Positions 42,005 through 51,363 are shown, numbered from the stretch's first letter. The stretch: 64,000 bases of DNA from Gammaproteobacteria bacterium (GCA_029880545.1 JAOUOD010000001.1:62001-126000), one strand, 5' to 3'. Numbers and translations are program-made. Notes: a model not told the origin generated them from the sequence alone.

Positions 42005-43333
42005 ATGTCGATGGAATACATGGCGCTGATGATGTTTGTTGTCCTTATCATCCTGTTGATGAGTGGCTACCCGGTAGCCTTTGCCCTGGGAGCGGTTGGC
42101 CTGGTATTCGGAATCCCGGCATTGGGAATGGAATTTTTTGATCTTCTGCCCCTGCGCATCTGGGGCATTATGACCAATTTCACACTGTTGGCCGTGCCGT
42201 TGTTTGTATTTATGGGAGTAATCCTTGAAAAGTCAGGTCTTGCCGAAGACCTGCTGGAAACCATGGCCTTGTTGTTTGGCCGTGTGCGCGGTGGATTGAC
42301 TGTATCGCTGGTGCTAGTTGGTGGATTGCTGGCAGCGACGACCGGTGTTGTCGGGGCAACCGTGGTTACCATGACCGTAATCGCGTTGCCGGCAATGATG
42401 AAAAACGGTTACCAGGCTGAGCTGTCAACGGGCACCATTGCTGCATCGGGAACATTGGGTCAGCTGATACCGCCAAGCATCATTCTCGTGTTGCTGGCCG
42501 ACCAGATGGGAGTGCCAGTGCCGCGCCTGTTTGCCGGTGCGGTCGTGCCAGGCCTCGTTATGATAACCTTGTTTATCGGTTTTATCCTGGTTATGGCAAT
42601 GTTGCGACCGGGAGTAGCGCCACTGTCAGCAGACAGCGAATCGCGTTGGCCGCACGACATGGGCAAGCGTGTAGTCCGTAGTCTCGTGCCCCCCATGTTT
42701 ATTATGATCGCGGTGCTGGGTTCCATATTTTTCGGAATTGCAGGGCCAACCGAATCTGCCGCCTTTGGCGCCATGGGCGCCATGATGCTGGCGGCGCTGC
42801 ATAAGCGCCTGACACTGGACAGCCTTCGCCAGAGTACTATGGATACCATGCGCCTGACATCCATGGTGTTTATGATCCTGATTGGCGCAACCATATTCGG
42901 ACTGGTATTCAGGGGCATGGGCGGTGATGCGGTTGTCCAAGAGATCATGTCTGCGCTGCCGGGTGGCGAGTGGGGCTTCCTGCTGGCGAGCATGGTGGTG
43001 ATTTTTGTTCTCGGTTTCTTTCTTGATTTTCTGGAAATCTGTTTCATTATCGTGCCGATACTGGCGCCTATCGCGGTGACGCTCGGGCTTGATCCGTTGT
43101 GGTTCGCCATCCTGATCGCGGTAAACCTGCAAACTTCGTTCCTGACACCACCGTTCGGATTTTCCCTTTTCTATCTCAAGGCAGCAGCGCCGGCCAGTAT
43201 CCGCATGGAACAGATTTACCGGGGCGTAATTCCGTTCATTATCATCCAGGTGTTCGTACTGGCATCAATAATGATGGCGCCGCAACTGGTGTTGTGGTTG
43301 CCTGACTGGATGGACAGTTTGCGTGGCTATTGA
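42005..43333 (+). CDS. TRAP transporter large permease (DctM type)
   Basis: This 442-residue protein of about 12 membrane helices has DctM hallmarks: LMSGYPVAFALGAVGL, ATTGVVGATVVTMTVIALPAM, ASGTLGQLIPPSIILVLL and LQTSFLTPPFGFSLFYLK. It uses the ion gradient to drive uptake of an organic acid or similar solute handed over by a DctP protein. The likely DctP is the convergent gene at 43980-45059. Confidence 0.93.
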   Translation: MSMEYMALMMFVVLIILLMSGYPVAFALGAVGLVFGIPALGMEFFDLLPLRIWGIMTNFTLLAVPLFVFMGVILEKSGLAEDLLETMALLFGRVRGGLTVSLVLVGGLLAATTGVVGATVVTMTVIALPAMMKNGYQAELSTGTIAASGTLGQLIPPSIILVLLADQMGVPVPRLFAGAVVPGLVMITLFIGFILVMAMLRPGVAPLSADSESRWPHDMGKRVVRSLVPPMFIMIAVLGSIFFGIAGPTESAAFGAMGAMMLAALHKRLTLDSLRQSTMDTMRLTSMVFMILIGATIFGLVFRGMGGDAVVQEIMSALPGGEWGFLLASMVVIFVLGFFLDFLEICFIIVPILAPIAVTLGLDPLWFAILIAVNLQTSFLTPPFGFSLFYLKAAAPASIRMEQIYRGVIPFIIIQVFVLASIMMAPQLVLWLPDWMDSLRGY

Positions 43334-43354
43334 TACTTCAAGGAGGAGGGAACA

Positions 43355-43741
43355 ATGAAATACACGGCAGTTTATGCTTCATTATTTGCGCTGTTCTATC
43401 TTGGCCTGGCCTACAACGTCATTCGCCATCGTTACCGCTCGCGCGTACCCATTGGCGATGGTGGTGACGAGCAATTATTGAGAGCGATTCGCGTGCACGC
43501 CAACGCGGCTGAATACGCGCCCCTGGCGTTATTGTTGACAGGTATGTATGAGCTGAATGGCGGGTATGTGCTGCTGGTTAATATACTCGGAGCAGTATTG
43601 ATACTGGCGAGAGTCTTGCACCTGTGGGGCCTGGGCAGGTCATCGGGTCGATCAAAGGGGCGTTATTACGGCACCTTGCTTACCTGGGCAACTATAATGA
43701 CCGCTTCGGTAATGAATATGATCAATATGATTTCTGTCTAG
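43355..43741 (+). CDS. MAPEG family membrane protein
   Basis: This 128-residue protein has about four membrane helices and the MAPEG pattern IRVHANAAEYAPLALLL, then LGAVLILARVLHLWGLG. MAPEG proteins include glutathione transferases and related membrane enzymes; bacterial YecN-type members are of unsettled function. GGAGG lies 7-8 bases before ATG 43355. It follows dctM by 21 bases and is likely co-transcribed. Confidence 0.85.
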   Translation: MKYTAVYASLFALFYLGLAYNVIRHRYRSRVPIGDGGDEQLLRAIRVHANAAEYAPLALLLTGMYELNGGYVLLVNILGAVLILARVLHLWGLGRSSGRSKGRYYGTLLTWATIMTASVMNMINMISV

Positions 43742-43940
43742 ATTTATTTCCCGTCCTCATATCCTGGTTGACAAACAGGCTATTGAGCCTGGCTTGTACA
43801 ATTTTTCCCGGCTACCGGTTATGTCCTTCCGGATCTTGGACGGGAGTAATTTTCAGGAATGGTCGCGGCAGGGAAAAAACGAAAACTGAGAAGGGCGCGA
43901 TCGTCAGCAACGAAACAATAAAGACCGCGTGACCTGAACA

Positions 43941-43976
43941 GGGTATCGGGGCCAGTTGTTCCTGGCCCCGATACCC
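43941..43976. terminator. Bidirectional terminator hairpin between MAPEG and DctP genes
   Basis: Perfect 15-bp arms (43941-43955 and 43962-43976, beginning GGGTATCGGGG and ending CCCCGATACCC) enclose a 6-base loop. It sits 3 bases after the dctP stop on the minus strand and 200 bases after the MAPEG stop on plus. T tracts on either side are short, so terminator efficiency is uncertain, but the position between convergent genes is apt. The 43742-43940 stretch upstream holds no gene. Confidence 0.65.
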
Positions 43977-43979
43977 TTG

Positions 43980-45059
43980 TTAGATGTCCCGAACCCTTGC
44001 GTAAGCAGATTCAGACAGCTCACTCCAGGCGTCATTGTCCTTACGAAATTTCTCATATTCCTTCCAGATGCGGGCAAAAGTCTTGTCTTTTGCTGCTTCC
44101 TCCTTTAACACGGCATCAGTCATCTTTTTCAGATGCTGTAATACCGGCTTCGGGAAGGTGTAGGTTTTGACCTTGTACTTGGTCTTGAGCTTGCCCAGCG
44201 CCTCAAGATTGCGTGCTTCAAACTGTGACAACATCCACAGGTTGCTGGCAGCAGCTGCATTTTCAATGATCAGTTTAAGCTCATTGGGCAGCGATTCCCA
44301 GGCCTTGCTGTTAACCGTCAGCTCCAGTGTTGGGCCTGGCTCATGCCAGCCGGGTGAGTAGTAGTACTTGGCCGCGCGGTAAAGGCCGAGACGCAGGTCA
44401 TGGTAGGGGCCGACCCACTCGGTCGCATCGATGGTGCCACGCTCCAGCGCCGTATAAATTTCACCGCCGGCAATATTGATGGCGTTGACCCCGGCCTTGG
44501 CCATGACCTTGCCACCAAAGCCCGGGATGCGCATTTTCAGGCCTTTAAGGTCATCGACAGTTTTAATTTCCTTCCGGAACCAGCCACCCATCTGAACACC
44601 GGTGTTGCCCATGGGAAAGGGGACCAGGTTGAACGGTTTATAGACTTCACGCCAGAGTTTCAGGCCGTTGCCACCGTAAAACCAGGCGTTCATGCCCTGG
44701 GCGTTCATGCCGAACGGTACCGCGGTAAAAAATGCTGCCGATGGAATCTTGCCAATCCAGTAGTAGGCCGCGCCGTGCCCCATTTGTACGGCGGTCCCTT
44801 GGGAAACGGCATCAAATACGCCAAGCGGGGGCACAAGCTGGCCACCGGCAAACACGGTAATGTTGAGCTGCCCGCTACTCATGGCGCGAACTTCCTTGGC
44901 AAACTTCTCAACACCTTCCTGGAAGATCGGAAAATTGGGTGGCCAGGTCGTGACCAGTTTCCAGTTAAACGGTTTTTTGGCGTGAACCGCCGGGGCGGTT
45001 ACCGTTGCCGCCGCGGCACCGGCACCGACTATATTGCGGATAAATTTTCTGCGCTCCAT
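43980..45059 (-). CDS. TRAP transporter solute-binding protein (DctP/TakP-like)
   Basis: This 359-residue periplasmic protein begins MERRKFIRN with a possible twin-arginine signal, followed by an Ala-rich hydrophobic stretch cut near VHAKK. The body resembles TakP-type alpha-keto-acid binders: LVTTWPPNFPIF, LKMRIPGFGGKVMAKAGVNAINI is preceded by the DLKG motif, and GEIYTALERGTIDATEWVG holds the usual ligand-contact region. The ligand is inferred only at family level. It is convergent with dctQM-MAPEG rather than in line with it. Confidence 0.9.
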   Translation of the reverse strand: MERRKFIRNIVGAGAAAATVTAPAVHAKKPFNWKLVTTWPPNFPIFQEGVEKFAKEVRAMSSGQLNITVFAGGQLVPPLGVFDAVSQGTAVQMGHGAAYYWIGKIPSAAFFTAVPFGMNAQGMNAWFYGGNGLKLWREVYKPFNLVPFPMGNTGVQMGGWFRKEIKTVDDLKGLKMRIPGFGGKVMAKAGVNAINIAGGEIYTALERGTIDATEWVGPYHDLRLGLYRAAKYYYSPGWHEPGPTLELTVNSKAWESLPNELKLIIENAAAASNLWMLSQFEARNLEALGKLKTKYKVKTYTFPKPVLQHLKKMTDAVLKEEAAKDKTFARIWKEYEKFRKDNDAWSELSESAYARVRDI

Positions 45060-45153
45060 TTCTGGTCTCCCCTATAGATGTGGTTCAGGCGTCTGGCTGA
45101 TCAGTGTAACCAAAGCTGCGGGCCAGCCCAAGCATTGCCGGGGATTCCCCGGG

Positions 45154-45519
45154 CTAGTTTTTGTTCAAAAGATCCTTCAGATTGGCGAACGGTTTACGTG
45201 TTGACGATTTATGGTTTGTATCATTGCCGCCCGTCCCCACACCGTGAATTTCCAGCTGGCGCTGGTGCTCATTGTCATGACAGTACAGGCACAGCAACTC
45301 CCAGTTGCTGCCATCAGCCGGGTTGTCATCGTGATCGTGGTTCTTGTGATGAACGGTCAGCTCCCGCAGGTTGGTATGGGTGAACTCCCGCCCGCAGCGG
45401 CCGCAAATCCACGGAAACAACTTCAGCGCCAGGCCACGATAGGTTTGTGCGCGTTCATCCTGCTGGCGGCGGGTTTCGGCCACCAATTGATCCAGCTTAT
45501 TACCCGAATTTTTGCTCAT
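45154..45519 (-). CDS. yajD: YajD-like HNH nuclease domain protein
   Basis: This protein of about 121 residues (E. coli YajD 115) has CGRCGREF (zinc Cys pair), the core NLRELTVHHKNHDHDDNP and SNWELLCLYCHDNEH with the second Cys/His set, and the tail PFANLKDLLNKN. HNH domains bind a metal and cleave nucleic acid; YajD's own role is not established. ATG 45519 gives the YajD-like length; the frame remains open about 63 codons upstream without similarity. A CCGGGG/CCCCGG hairpin (45138-45152) follows its stop. Confidence 0.9.
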   Translation of the reverse strand: MSKNSGNKLDQLVAETRRQQDERAQTYRGLALKLFPWICGRCGREFTHTNLRELTVHHKNHDHDDNPADGSNWELLCLYCHDNEHQRQLEIHGVGTGGNDTNHKSSTRKPFANLKDLLNKN

Positions 45520-45756
45520 CTGTTTTCGTTTGCCTGCCCGGCGAGTAGAAGTTGAGCGGTTACCATGCCCAAAATTCGAGCCTGCTTCAAGCGCCAGCAA
45601 CGGATTTTCGTTAGCCGGGAAACCAGCCACTGTGCCTGGCATACAATCTCGACATGCCCTGCTATTATTCCCAGAATGCAGACTTGGAAAGAGTGAGACA
45701 CAGGCCAAGCTGTTGGCAGGCCGCAGAGATTAAACCAACTGTCTTGGTAAACTGTT

Positions 45757-46206
45757 ATGGCGCATAAACGCAAGACCGGAATAGTGTGCCTGTTAATGGC
45801 ATTACTGCTGGCAGGTTGTCTGGGGAACGCTATAGAATCGGCCGGGCCAGGCGATGGTTCCTGGTTGATTGAATTACAGCTATCCGGCGGCATTGCCGGA
45901 CTGAATCGTTCCATAACCCTGGTCAGTAATGGACAGGTTCAGACAGTTGACCGTCGAGTCGGGACCCGCACTCGGCGCCAGGCATCGAACGCGTTGATGG
46001 TCTTGGCGACTGACAGCCTGATGCAGCGAACAAAAATGGCGCAACAGCCAGGCGACACGCAAATTTTGCCCGGTAGGTGTGCCGATTGTATTGTCTACAG
46101 GCTGAAGATTGTTAATAAGGGTGATGCGTACCACGTCAATCTCGATACATTGACGCTGGCAAGGTCACCCTATAAAGCCCTTGTCGAGGCCATGGAGGCC
46201 CGTTGA
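45757..46206 (+). CDS. Predicted lipoprotein
   Basis: This 149-residue protein has a signal peptide ending in the lipobox LLAGC (Cys near 21) and a soluble domain with two further cysteines (GRCADCIVY) and DGSWLIELQLSGG near the start. The GRCADC pair may bind metal or form a disulphide. The protein is not recognised. It lies 52 bases upstream of the M4 protease gene and may be its operon partner. Confidence 0.7.
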   Translation: MAHKRKTGIVCLLMALLLAGCLGNAIESAGPGDGSWLIELQLSGGIAGLNRSITLVSNGQVQTVDRRVGTRTRRQASNALMVLATDSLMQRTKMAQQPGDTQILPGRCADCIVYRLKIVNKGDAYHVNLDTLTLARSPYKALVEAMEAR

Positions 46207-46258
46207 AGAGGGAATAAAGAGCTGGCGCGACGCCAAAACACTAGAGCAGGAGAGGACA

Positions 46259-49200
46259 GTGATTAATTTTTCGAATATTCAAAAAACGCTGGTTATCATC
46301 GTTTGCGCGATGTTGCCGCAATTTGTTACTGCTGCCGGCACGTATGAGCCAGACCAGGGCATGATTTCCGCCTTGCGTAGCCAGGGCGCGACGGTAGCCC
46401 GGCATCGTGATACCGGTGCCCTGAATTTCATGGGTTTTCCGAGACATGGCGCCCTGGTTGTACCCGGTACCAATTCGTCATTGGCTCCCGAGCACAATGC
46501 CAGGACGATTCTGAATGCATATGGCACGCTGTTTGGCATTGGTAATGTCAACGAACAGCTGGCACTGCTGAAAGAAAACCGCCTGGCCGATGGTCGATCC
46601 ATGGCCAGGTTCCAGCAGCTGCACAACGGCGTGCCGGTAATCGGTGCCGAGTTAATCGTCAACATGGATGCCCAGGCGCGCCTGCTGTCCATCAATGGTG
46701 AAACGGCGCCAAAGCTTGTACTGGCAATCTCGCCGCGTATCAACCAGGCCGATGCCATGCAAACGGCCATCGTGACAACGGCCAAGCACCACAACATGGC
46801 TGCCGCCTCGTTACGGGCGAGTGCGCCAGTATTGTCGGTTTACGAGCCACAGTTACTGAGCCCCCGCACCTTTCCGGCATCTCTGGTCTGGAGAATCGAG
46901 GTTACGCCAACACAACTTGCGCCGGTTCGTGAGTTTGTCCTGGTGGATGCCCTGAACGGCAATATTGCCCTGCAATTCAACCAGGTCCACGAGGCCAAGA
47001 ACCGCTCTACCTACACCGCGAACAATACGACAACGCTACCAGGCACGTTACTGTGTACCGAGGCCAGCGGCGATGCCTGTACCAGCGGGTCAGATACGGA
47101 TGCCGACGCTGCACAATTGTATGCCGGTGATACCTATGACTTCTTTTCAGTCAACCATGGTCGGGATAGCCTGGATAACGCCGGCATGCTGCTGATTTCC
47201 AGCGTCCACTACGGAGCGACGACGTATAAGAATGCGTTCTGGAACGGTTTGCAGATGGCCTACGGCGATGGTTTCTCGGCTGCCGATGATGTGGTTGGCC
47301 ACGAGCTGACACACGGTGTTACCGAAAAGACCTCAAACCTGTTTTATTTTTACCAATCCGGTGCTATCAATGAATCGTTTTCAGATATGTGGGGCGAGTT
47401 TATCGACCTGACAAATACCGGTGGCAATGACAGTGCCGGAGTACGCTGGTTGATGGGCGAGGATATCCCTGGTATTGGCGCAATACGCAGTATGGCCAAC
47501 CCGCCAGCCTATGGTGATCCAGACCGGATAGGCAGTGCCATTTACCACACCGAAACCACCGACAACGGTGGTGTTCATATCAATAGCGGTATTAACAACA
47601 AGGCTGCCTACCTGATGGTCGATGGCGGTACCTTCAATGGCCAAACCATTGCTGCCATGGGCATTCCCAGGGTCGCCAAGATTTATTACGAGGTGCAGAC
47701 CAACCTGCTCACCTCTGCATCTGATTACTATGATCTGTATAACGCGCTCTACCAGGGATGTCTGAACCTTGTCGGCACCTCGGGCATTACCGCCAATGAC
47801 TGTACCAATGTACGTAATGCCACCTTGGCAACTGAAATGCATCTTGAGCCATCAACAGGATTTAACCCCAATGTGTCGCTGTGCCCGGCAGGGCAGCAGC
47901 CGGTGAATGCATTTTTCGATGGCTTTGAATCTGGCCTGGGTAACTGGACCTTGACACATAACCAGGGTGCCTTCGACTGGGTTGCGTGGCTGGCGACCTA
48001 TGGCCCTGGTGGATGGGGGCCGTATGCCACTTCAGGAACGGAATCATTGTTCGGTCTTAACGATGGCATCATCAGTGACAAATTCGCACAAATCAGTGTA
48101 GCTGTGCCCAACGTGTCCGGTCATGCGCCCTACCTGCATTTCCGTCATGCCTATATGTTTGAGCCAGGCAATTACGATGGCGGTGTTGTTGAATACAGCA
48201 CCAATGGCGGCGGCACCTGGGTTGATGCGAATTTTCTACCAACAGCCGGCCGTGTTTACGGCGGCGTGATTTCGACACTTTACAGTAACCCGCTGGCCGG
48301 ACGTTTCGCCTTTGTGGGCGACAGCCATGGCTATGTCGATAGCCGGTACGCCCTGGATACACTGGCAGGACAGGCCGTACGGTTCCGCTGGCGCGTCGGT
48401 ACCGATACCTCCGTAGGTGCCTACGGCTGGTGGCTGGATGACGTACGAGTCTATTACTGCAATACAGTACCGGTAGCGGTAGGGCAAAATATTTCTGTTG
48501 CCGAAGACGGCAGCATTGGAATTACCGTAACTGCCACGGACGCCGATGGTGATAGCCTGAGCTATTCGATTGCATCAGCACCGGCAAACGGCCAGCTTAC
48601 CGGAACCGCGCCCAACCTGACCTATACGCCCAACGCGAACTACTTTGGCGCTGACAGTTTCTCCTTTACCGCCAGTGACGGTGTTGGCGGCAGTCATACC
48701 GCCACCGTATCGATCACGGTCACGCCGGTGAACGATGCGCCGACGGTTTCAACGATTGCGGACCTGCCGACAGATGAGGACACGGCCACCGCGGCCCTGC
48801 CTTTTACCGTTGCCGATGTGGACAACAATGTTGTCAATCTTACGGTACAGGCAACATCGTCTGATGTGAACCTGGTGCCCGTCGCAAATATCGTATTCGG
48901 GGGCAGCGGTGCCAATCGAGACGTCACTGTTACACCGGCCACTGACGCGAATGGCAGTGCAACCATTACCTTGACGGTATCTGATGGCACGGCAACTGCT
49001 ACAAGCAGCTTTGTATTAACGGTTAATCCGGTCAACGATGCACCGACTGCGCCGACACTGATGACCCCAACAGATGGAGCGACTGGTGTGGATAGCGCCA
49101 GTGCGGTTTTTGGCTGGAACAATTCAACAGATGTTGATGGTGACGCAATCAGCTACGAGCTGATCGTATGCGAAGACAGCCTGTTTACCACGGGATGTTC

Positions 49201-49537
49201 CAATACCGTTGTCGCAGGAGCCGGTTCCCTGATCGTCGCCGCCGGCCTGGGCGGCGGCAGCCTGATGTTGCTTGGATTGGCCGGTGCCGGCATTCGACGT
49301 CGCCAACTGGTTTGGGCAGTTCCGTTGTATATCGCCGTTGCCCTGCTGAGCGCTTGCGGTGGCGGTGGCGGCGGTGGCGGCGGCGGTGCCCCGGTCCCAC
49401 CGCCAACTGGTGGCGATAAAACCGCTACATTGACAGGCCTGAAAGCCAATACCACCTATTACTGGAAGGTAGTGGCTAATGACGGTAACGGCGGCCTGAC
49501 TGACAGTACGGTCTGGAGTTTCACCACCAAGCCCTGA
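46259..49537 (+). CDS. Secreted M4 metalloprotease with VCBS/cadherin-like and interrupted FN3-like C-terminal domains
   Basis: This 1,092-residue protein starts at GTG 46259 with AGGAGAGG just upstream. It has a signal peptide (cut near VTAAG), an FTP/PepSY-type propeptide (about 30-230), and a thermolysin-like domain (about 260-540) with zinc motif HELTH at 348-352, third ligand Glu372 in GAINESFSD and catalytic His440 in VHINSG. A jelly-roll-like segment (about 550-740) and two cadherin/VCBS-type repeats (to about 925) follow. The C-terminal FN3-like domain is split: after about residue 985 come GLGGGSLMLLGLAGAGIRRR (996-1015), a second hydrophobic stretch, LLSAC with Cys at 1033 and ten Gly, then the FN3 half resumes (about 1051-1092). 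The secretion route is inferred. Confidence 0.92.
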   Translation: MINFSNIQKTLVIIVCAMLPQFVTAAGTYEPDQGMISALRSQGATVARHRDTGALNFMGFPRHGALVVPGTNSSLAPEHNARTILNAYGTLFGIGNVNEQLALLKENRLADGRSMARFQQLHNGVPVIGAELIVNMDAQARLLSINGETAPKLVLAISPRINQADAMQTAIVTTAKHHNMAAASLRASAPVLSVYEPQLLSPRTFPASLVWRIEVTPTQLAPVREFVLVDALNGNIALQFNQVHEAKNRSTYTANNTTTLPGTLLCTEASGDACTSGSDTDADAAQLYAGDTYDFFSVNHGRDSLDNAGMLLISSVHYGATTYKNAFWNGLQMAYGDGFSAADDVVGHELTHGVTEKTSNLFYFYQSGAINESFSDMWGEFIDLTNTGGNDSAGVRWLMGEDIPGIGAIRSMANPPAYGDPDRIGSAIYHTETTDNGGVHINSGINNKAAYLMVDGGTFNGQTIAAMGIPRVAKIYYEVQTNLLTSASDYYDLYNALYQGCLNLVGTSGITANDCTNVRNATLATEMHLEPSTGFNPNVSLCPAGQQPVNAFFDGFESGLGNWTLTHNQGAFDWVAWLATYGPGGWGPYATSGTESLFGLNDGIISDKFAQISVAVPNVSGHAPYLHFRHAYMFEPGNYDGGVVEYSTNGGGTWVDANFLPTAGRVYGGVISTLYSNPLAGRFAFVGDSHGYVDSRYALDTLAGQAVRFRWRVGTDTSVGAYGWWLDDVRVYYCNTVPVAVGQNISVAEDGSIGITVTATDADGDSLSYSIASAPANGQLTGTAPNLTYTPNANYFGADSFSFTASDGVGGSHTATVSITVTPVNDAPTVSTIADLPTDEDTATAALPFTVADVDNNVVNLTVQATSSDVNLVPVANIVFGGSGANRDVTVTPATDANGSATITLTVSDGTATATSSFVLTVNPVNDAPTAPTLMTPTDGATGVDSASAVFGWNNSTDVDGDAISYELIVCEDSLFTTGCSNTVVAGAGSLIVAAGLGGGSLMLLGLAGAGIRRRQLVWAVPLYIAVALLSACGGGGGGGGGGAPVPPPTGGDKTATLTGLKANTTYYWKVVANDGNGGLTDSTVWSFTTKP

Positions 49538-49560
49538 TAGCTGATTAACTTCAGACGAAT

Positions 49561-49588
49561 AAAACCCTCGCCACTAGGCGGGGGTTTT
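49561..49588. terminator. Rho-independent bidirectional terminator
   Basis: Arms AAAACCCTCGCC (49561-49572) and GGCGGGGGTTTT (49577-49588) with an ACTA loop form a GC-rich stem flanked by A and T runs, followed by GTTTTA. It lies between the convergent M4 protease and HDAC-like genes and can serve both strands. Confidence 0.85.
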
Positions 49589-49623
49589 GTTTTATGGGTG
49601 ATGGAAAATGTTGTCGATCCCGG

Positions 49624-50571
49624 CTAGTGCAGCAAACCGGCCACCACTTCACACCAGCCGCGGCTGAGATTGTCGCGGTTATAGCCGCCTCCGCCGGTAG
49701 CCAGGACGCGACCGTGTCCCAGTACCCGGGCGATATGTTTGAGGCGTCGCGCGGCATGACCATGACACTGTTCACTGAACGCCATGTGGGTGATGGGATC
49801 ACCTTTGATGGAATCCGCGCCGGCCTGCAGGATGATGAGCTCGGGATTGGTATCAAGCAGCAGCTGTTCTACCTGCGGCCATACAGTCATGAAGGCCGTA
49901 TCGCCGGATTGCGGTGCCATGGGCAAATTAAGTTTCAGACCCCTGGCCTTGCCTTTGCCGGTTTCCGAGGATGACCCGGTTCCCGGGTACAGAAATTGAC
50001 CGTCTTCATGTATATCGGCAAATACCAGCCGGGAGTCAGCTTCAAAGGCATAAAACACGCCATCGCCATGGTGGGCATCGATGTCGACATAGGCGATGCG
50101 TTCAAGCTGGTAGTGGTCGAACAAGGTTTCAATGGCTATACCGAGGTCGTTTACTGCGCAGAAGCCGGCAGCGGAATCGCGTCGCGCGTGGTGCAGACCG
50201 GCAATAGGGACGAAGGCCTGCTGCAGTTGTTGGCTCATGATTTTGTCTAACGCGTCCAGCACGGTACCGGCCACGGTGCAGGATGCCTCGTAAACGCCTT
50301 TGAACGCGGGAGTATCGCCGCCATCGAGTAGGCCAATGCCGGACCCGGAAAGACTTCTGAGTTTGTTTATATATTCACTGGTATGGAAACGCAGAAGTGC
50401 TTCGTCGGTGCAAGACGATGGTTCGAAAATCGTTACGCATTTATCCAGGCCGCGTTGACAGAACTCCGCCCAAAAAGAATTTTGTCGATCGGGCCCGAAG
50501 GGGTGAGCATTGCCAAAGCCATAACGTCCCAACGCCTCGCCGTAAAACACGCCAACGCCGGAACCAGCCAT
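49624..50571 (-). CDS. Histone deacetylase superfamily protein (AcuC/acetylpolyamine amidohydrolase type)
   Basis: This 315-residue zinc-dependent deacylase has GNAHPFGPDR, the active-site His127-His128 dyad (AGLHHARR), DIDAHHGDG giving predicted zinc ligands Asp165 and His167, a third ligand Asp253 in GADSIKGDP, and the transition-state Tyr in GGGGYN. Bacterial homologues deacetylate acetyl-CoA synthetase, acetylpolyamines or other substrates; which one applies cannot be told. ATG 50571 was chosen over the preceding GTG. It follows the membrane-protein gene by 3 bases, so it belongs to the thrB-side operon. Confidence 0.92.
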   Translation of the reverse strand: MAGSGVGVFYGEALGRYGFGNAHPFGPDRQNSFWAEFCQRGLDKCVTIFEPSSCTDEALLRFHTSEYINKLRSLSGSGIGLLDGGDTPAFKGVYEASCTVAGTVLDALDKIMSQQLQQAFVPIAGLHHARRDSAAGFCAVNDLGIAIETLFDHYQLERIAYVDIDAHHGDGVFYAFEADSRLVFADIHEDGQFLYPGTGSSSETGKGKARGLKLNLPMAPQSGDTAFMTVWPQVEQLLLDTNPELIILQAGADSIKGDPITHMAFSEQCHGHAARRLKHIARVLGHGRVLATGGGGYNRDNLSRGWCEVVAGLLH

Positions 50572-50574
50572 CAC

Positions 50575-51363
50575 CTATTCTTCGCGGTACATCAGTCGGA
50601 AACAGCAATAGGCACTGGCAATGGCCAATGGCCCACCGAGTACGGTGATAAAAAACATGGCGAGCAGGCCGGCGAAATAATCGATACCCATAACCACGCG
50701 GCCGATGGTGATGACGCCGACCATGATGCCGAAATAGGTAATCAACGGCACAAAATTCTTGATCCAGGCGGCGAGATTCAGGCTCAGCGCGTTATGAATG
50801 GACATGTGTTGCAGGGTAACCAGCGGCAGGGTGAACAGCATCAGCCCGACGACCGCGGCATAGGCGGAGATGGTGATCAGCTGAATGGCGATGTACCTGA
50901 CGGCCCCGGCAAAGCCGGCATCGAATACCGAAACGGATTCCAGTCTTGCTGCCCCGCCAAACAGCTGTTCAAGTATATTGATGCCCAGGGCCGCACACAG
51001 TGCCAGTGCGCCGAAGGCCAGAGCAAAAATAAATCGGTCGCCTTGCTTGAAAATGCCGGCAAGTCGATAACCGATGTCGCGTTGTAGCAGCGTAATAATG
51101 TTCTGGTTGCGACGAGAGGCGCGCAGGCTTTCATCCGATACGGACATGGCCAGGTGCATCTCACCCAGGCTGCTAGCTGCGATAATCGGCAATAAAAATA
51201 CAAGGATCAGTTGACCAAGTATTGGTATTTGCAACAACAGCCAGGCCGCGGCAAATACGATGCTTGCCGTAATTACCCAGGCTGGCGTGTTTTTTCGGAT
51301 CAGGCGCTGGCCGCAACTGAACCACTTCAGCGAATTGGGAATGTTAAATCGTCTTACGTGCAT
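50575..51363 (-). CDS. BPSS1780-like multi-pass membrane protein
   Basis: This protein of about 262 residues has an N-terminal cytosolic stretch (NIPNSLKWFSCGQRLIRKNT) and about six membrane helices. The start ATG 51363 has GGAGGAG 4 bases upstream, which decides it over an in-frame codon seven residues earlier. The pattern resembles the BPSS1780 family of uncharacterised membrane proteins. It lies between thrB and the HDAC-like gene on the same strand. Confidence 0.7.
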   Translation of the reverse strand: MHVRRFNIPNSLKWFSCGQRLIRKNTPAWVITASIVFAAAWLLLQIPILGQLILVFLLPIIAASSLGEMHLAMSVSDESLRASRRNQNIITLLQRDIGYRLAGIFKQGDRFIFALAFGALALCAALGINILEQLFGGAARLESVSVFDAGFAGAVRYIAIQLITISAYAAVVGLMLFTLPLVTLQHMSIHNALSLNLAAWIKNFVPLITYFGIMVGVITIGRVVMGIDYFAGLLAMFFITVLGGPLAIASAYCCFRLMYREE

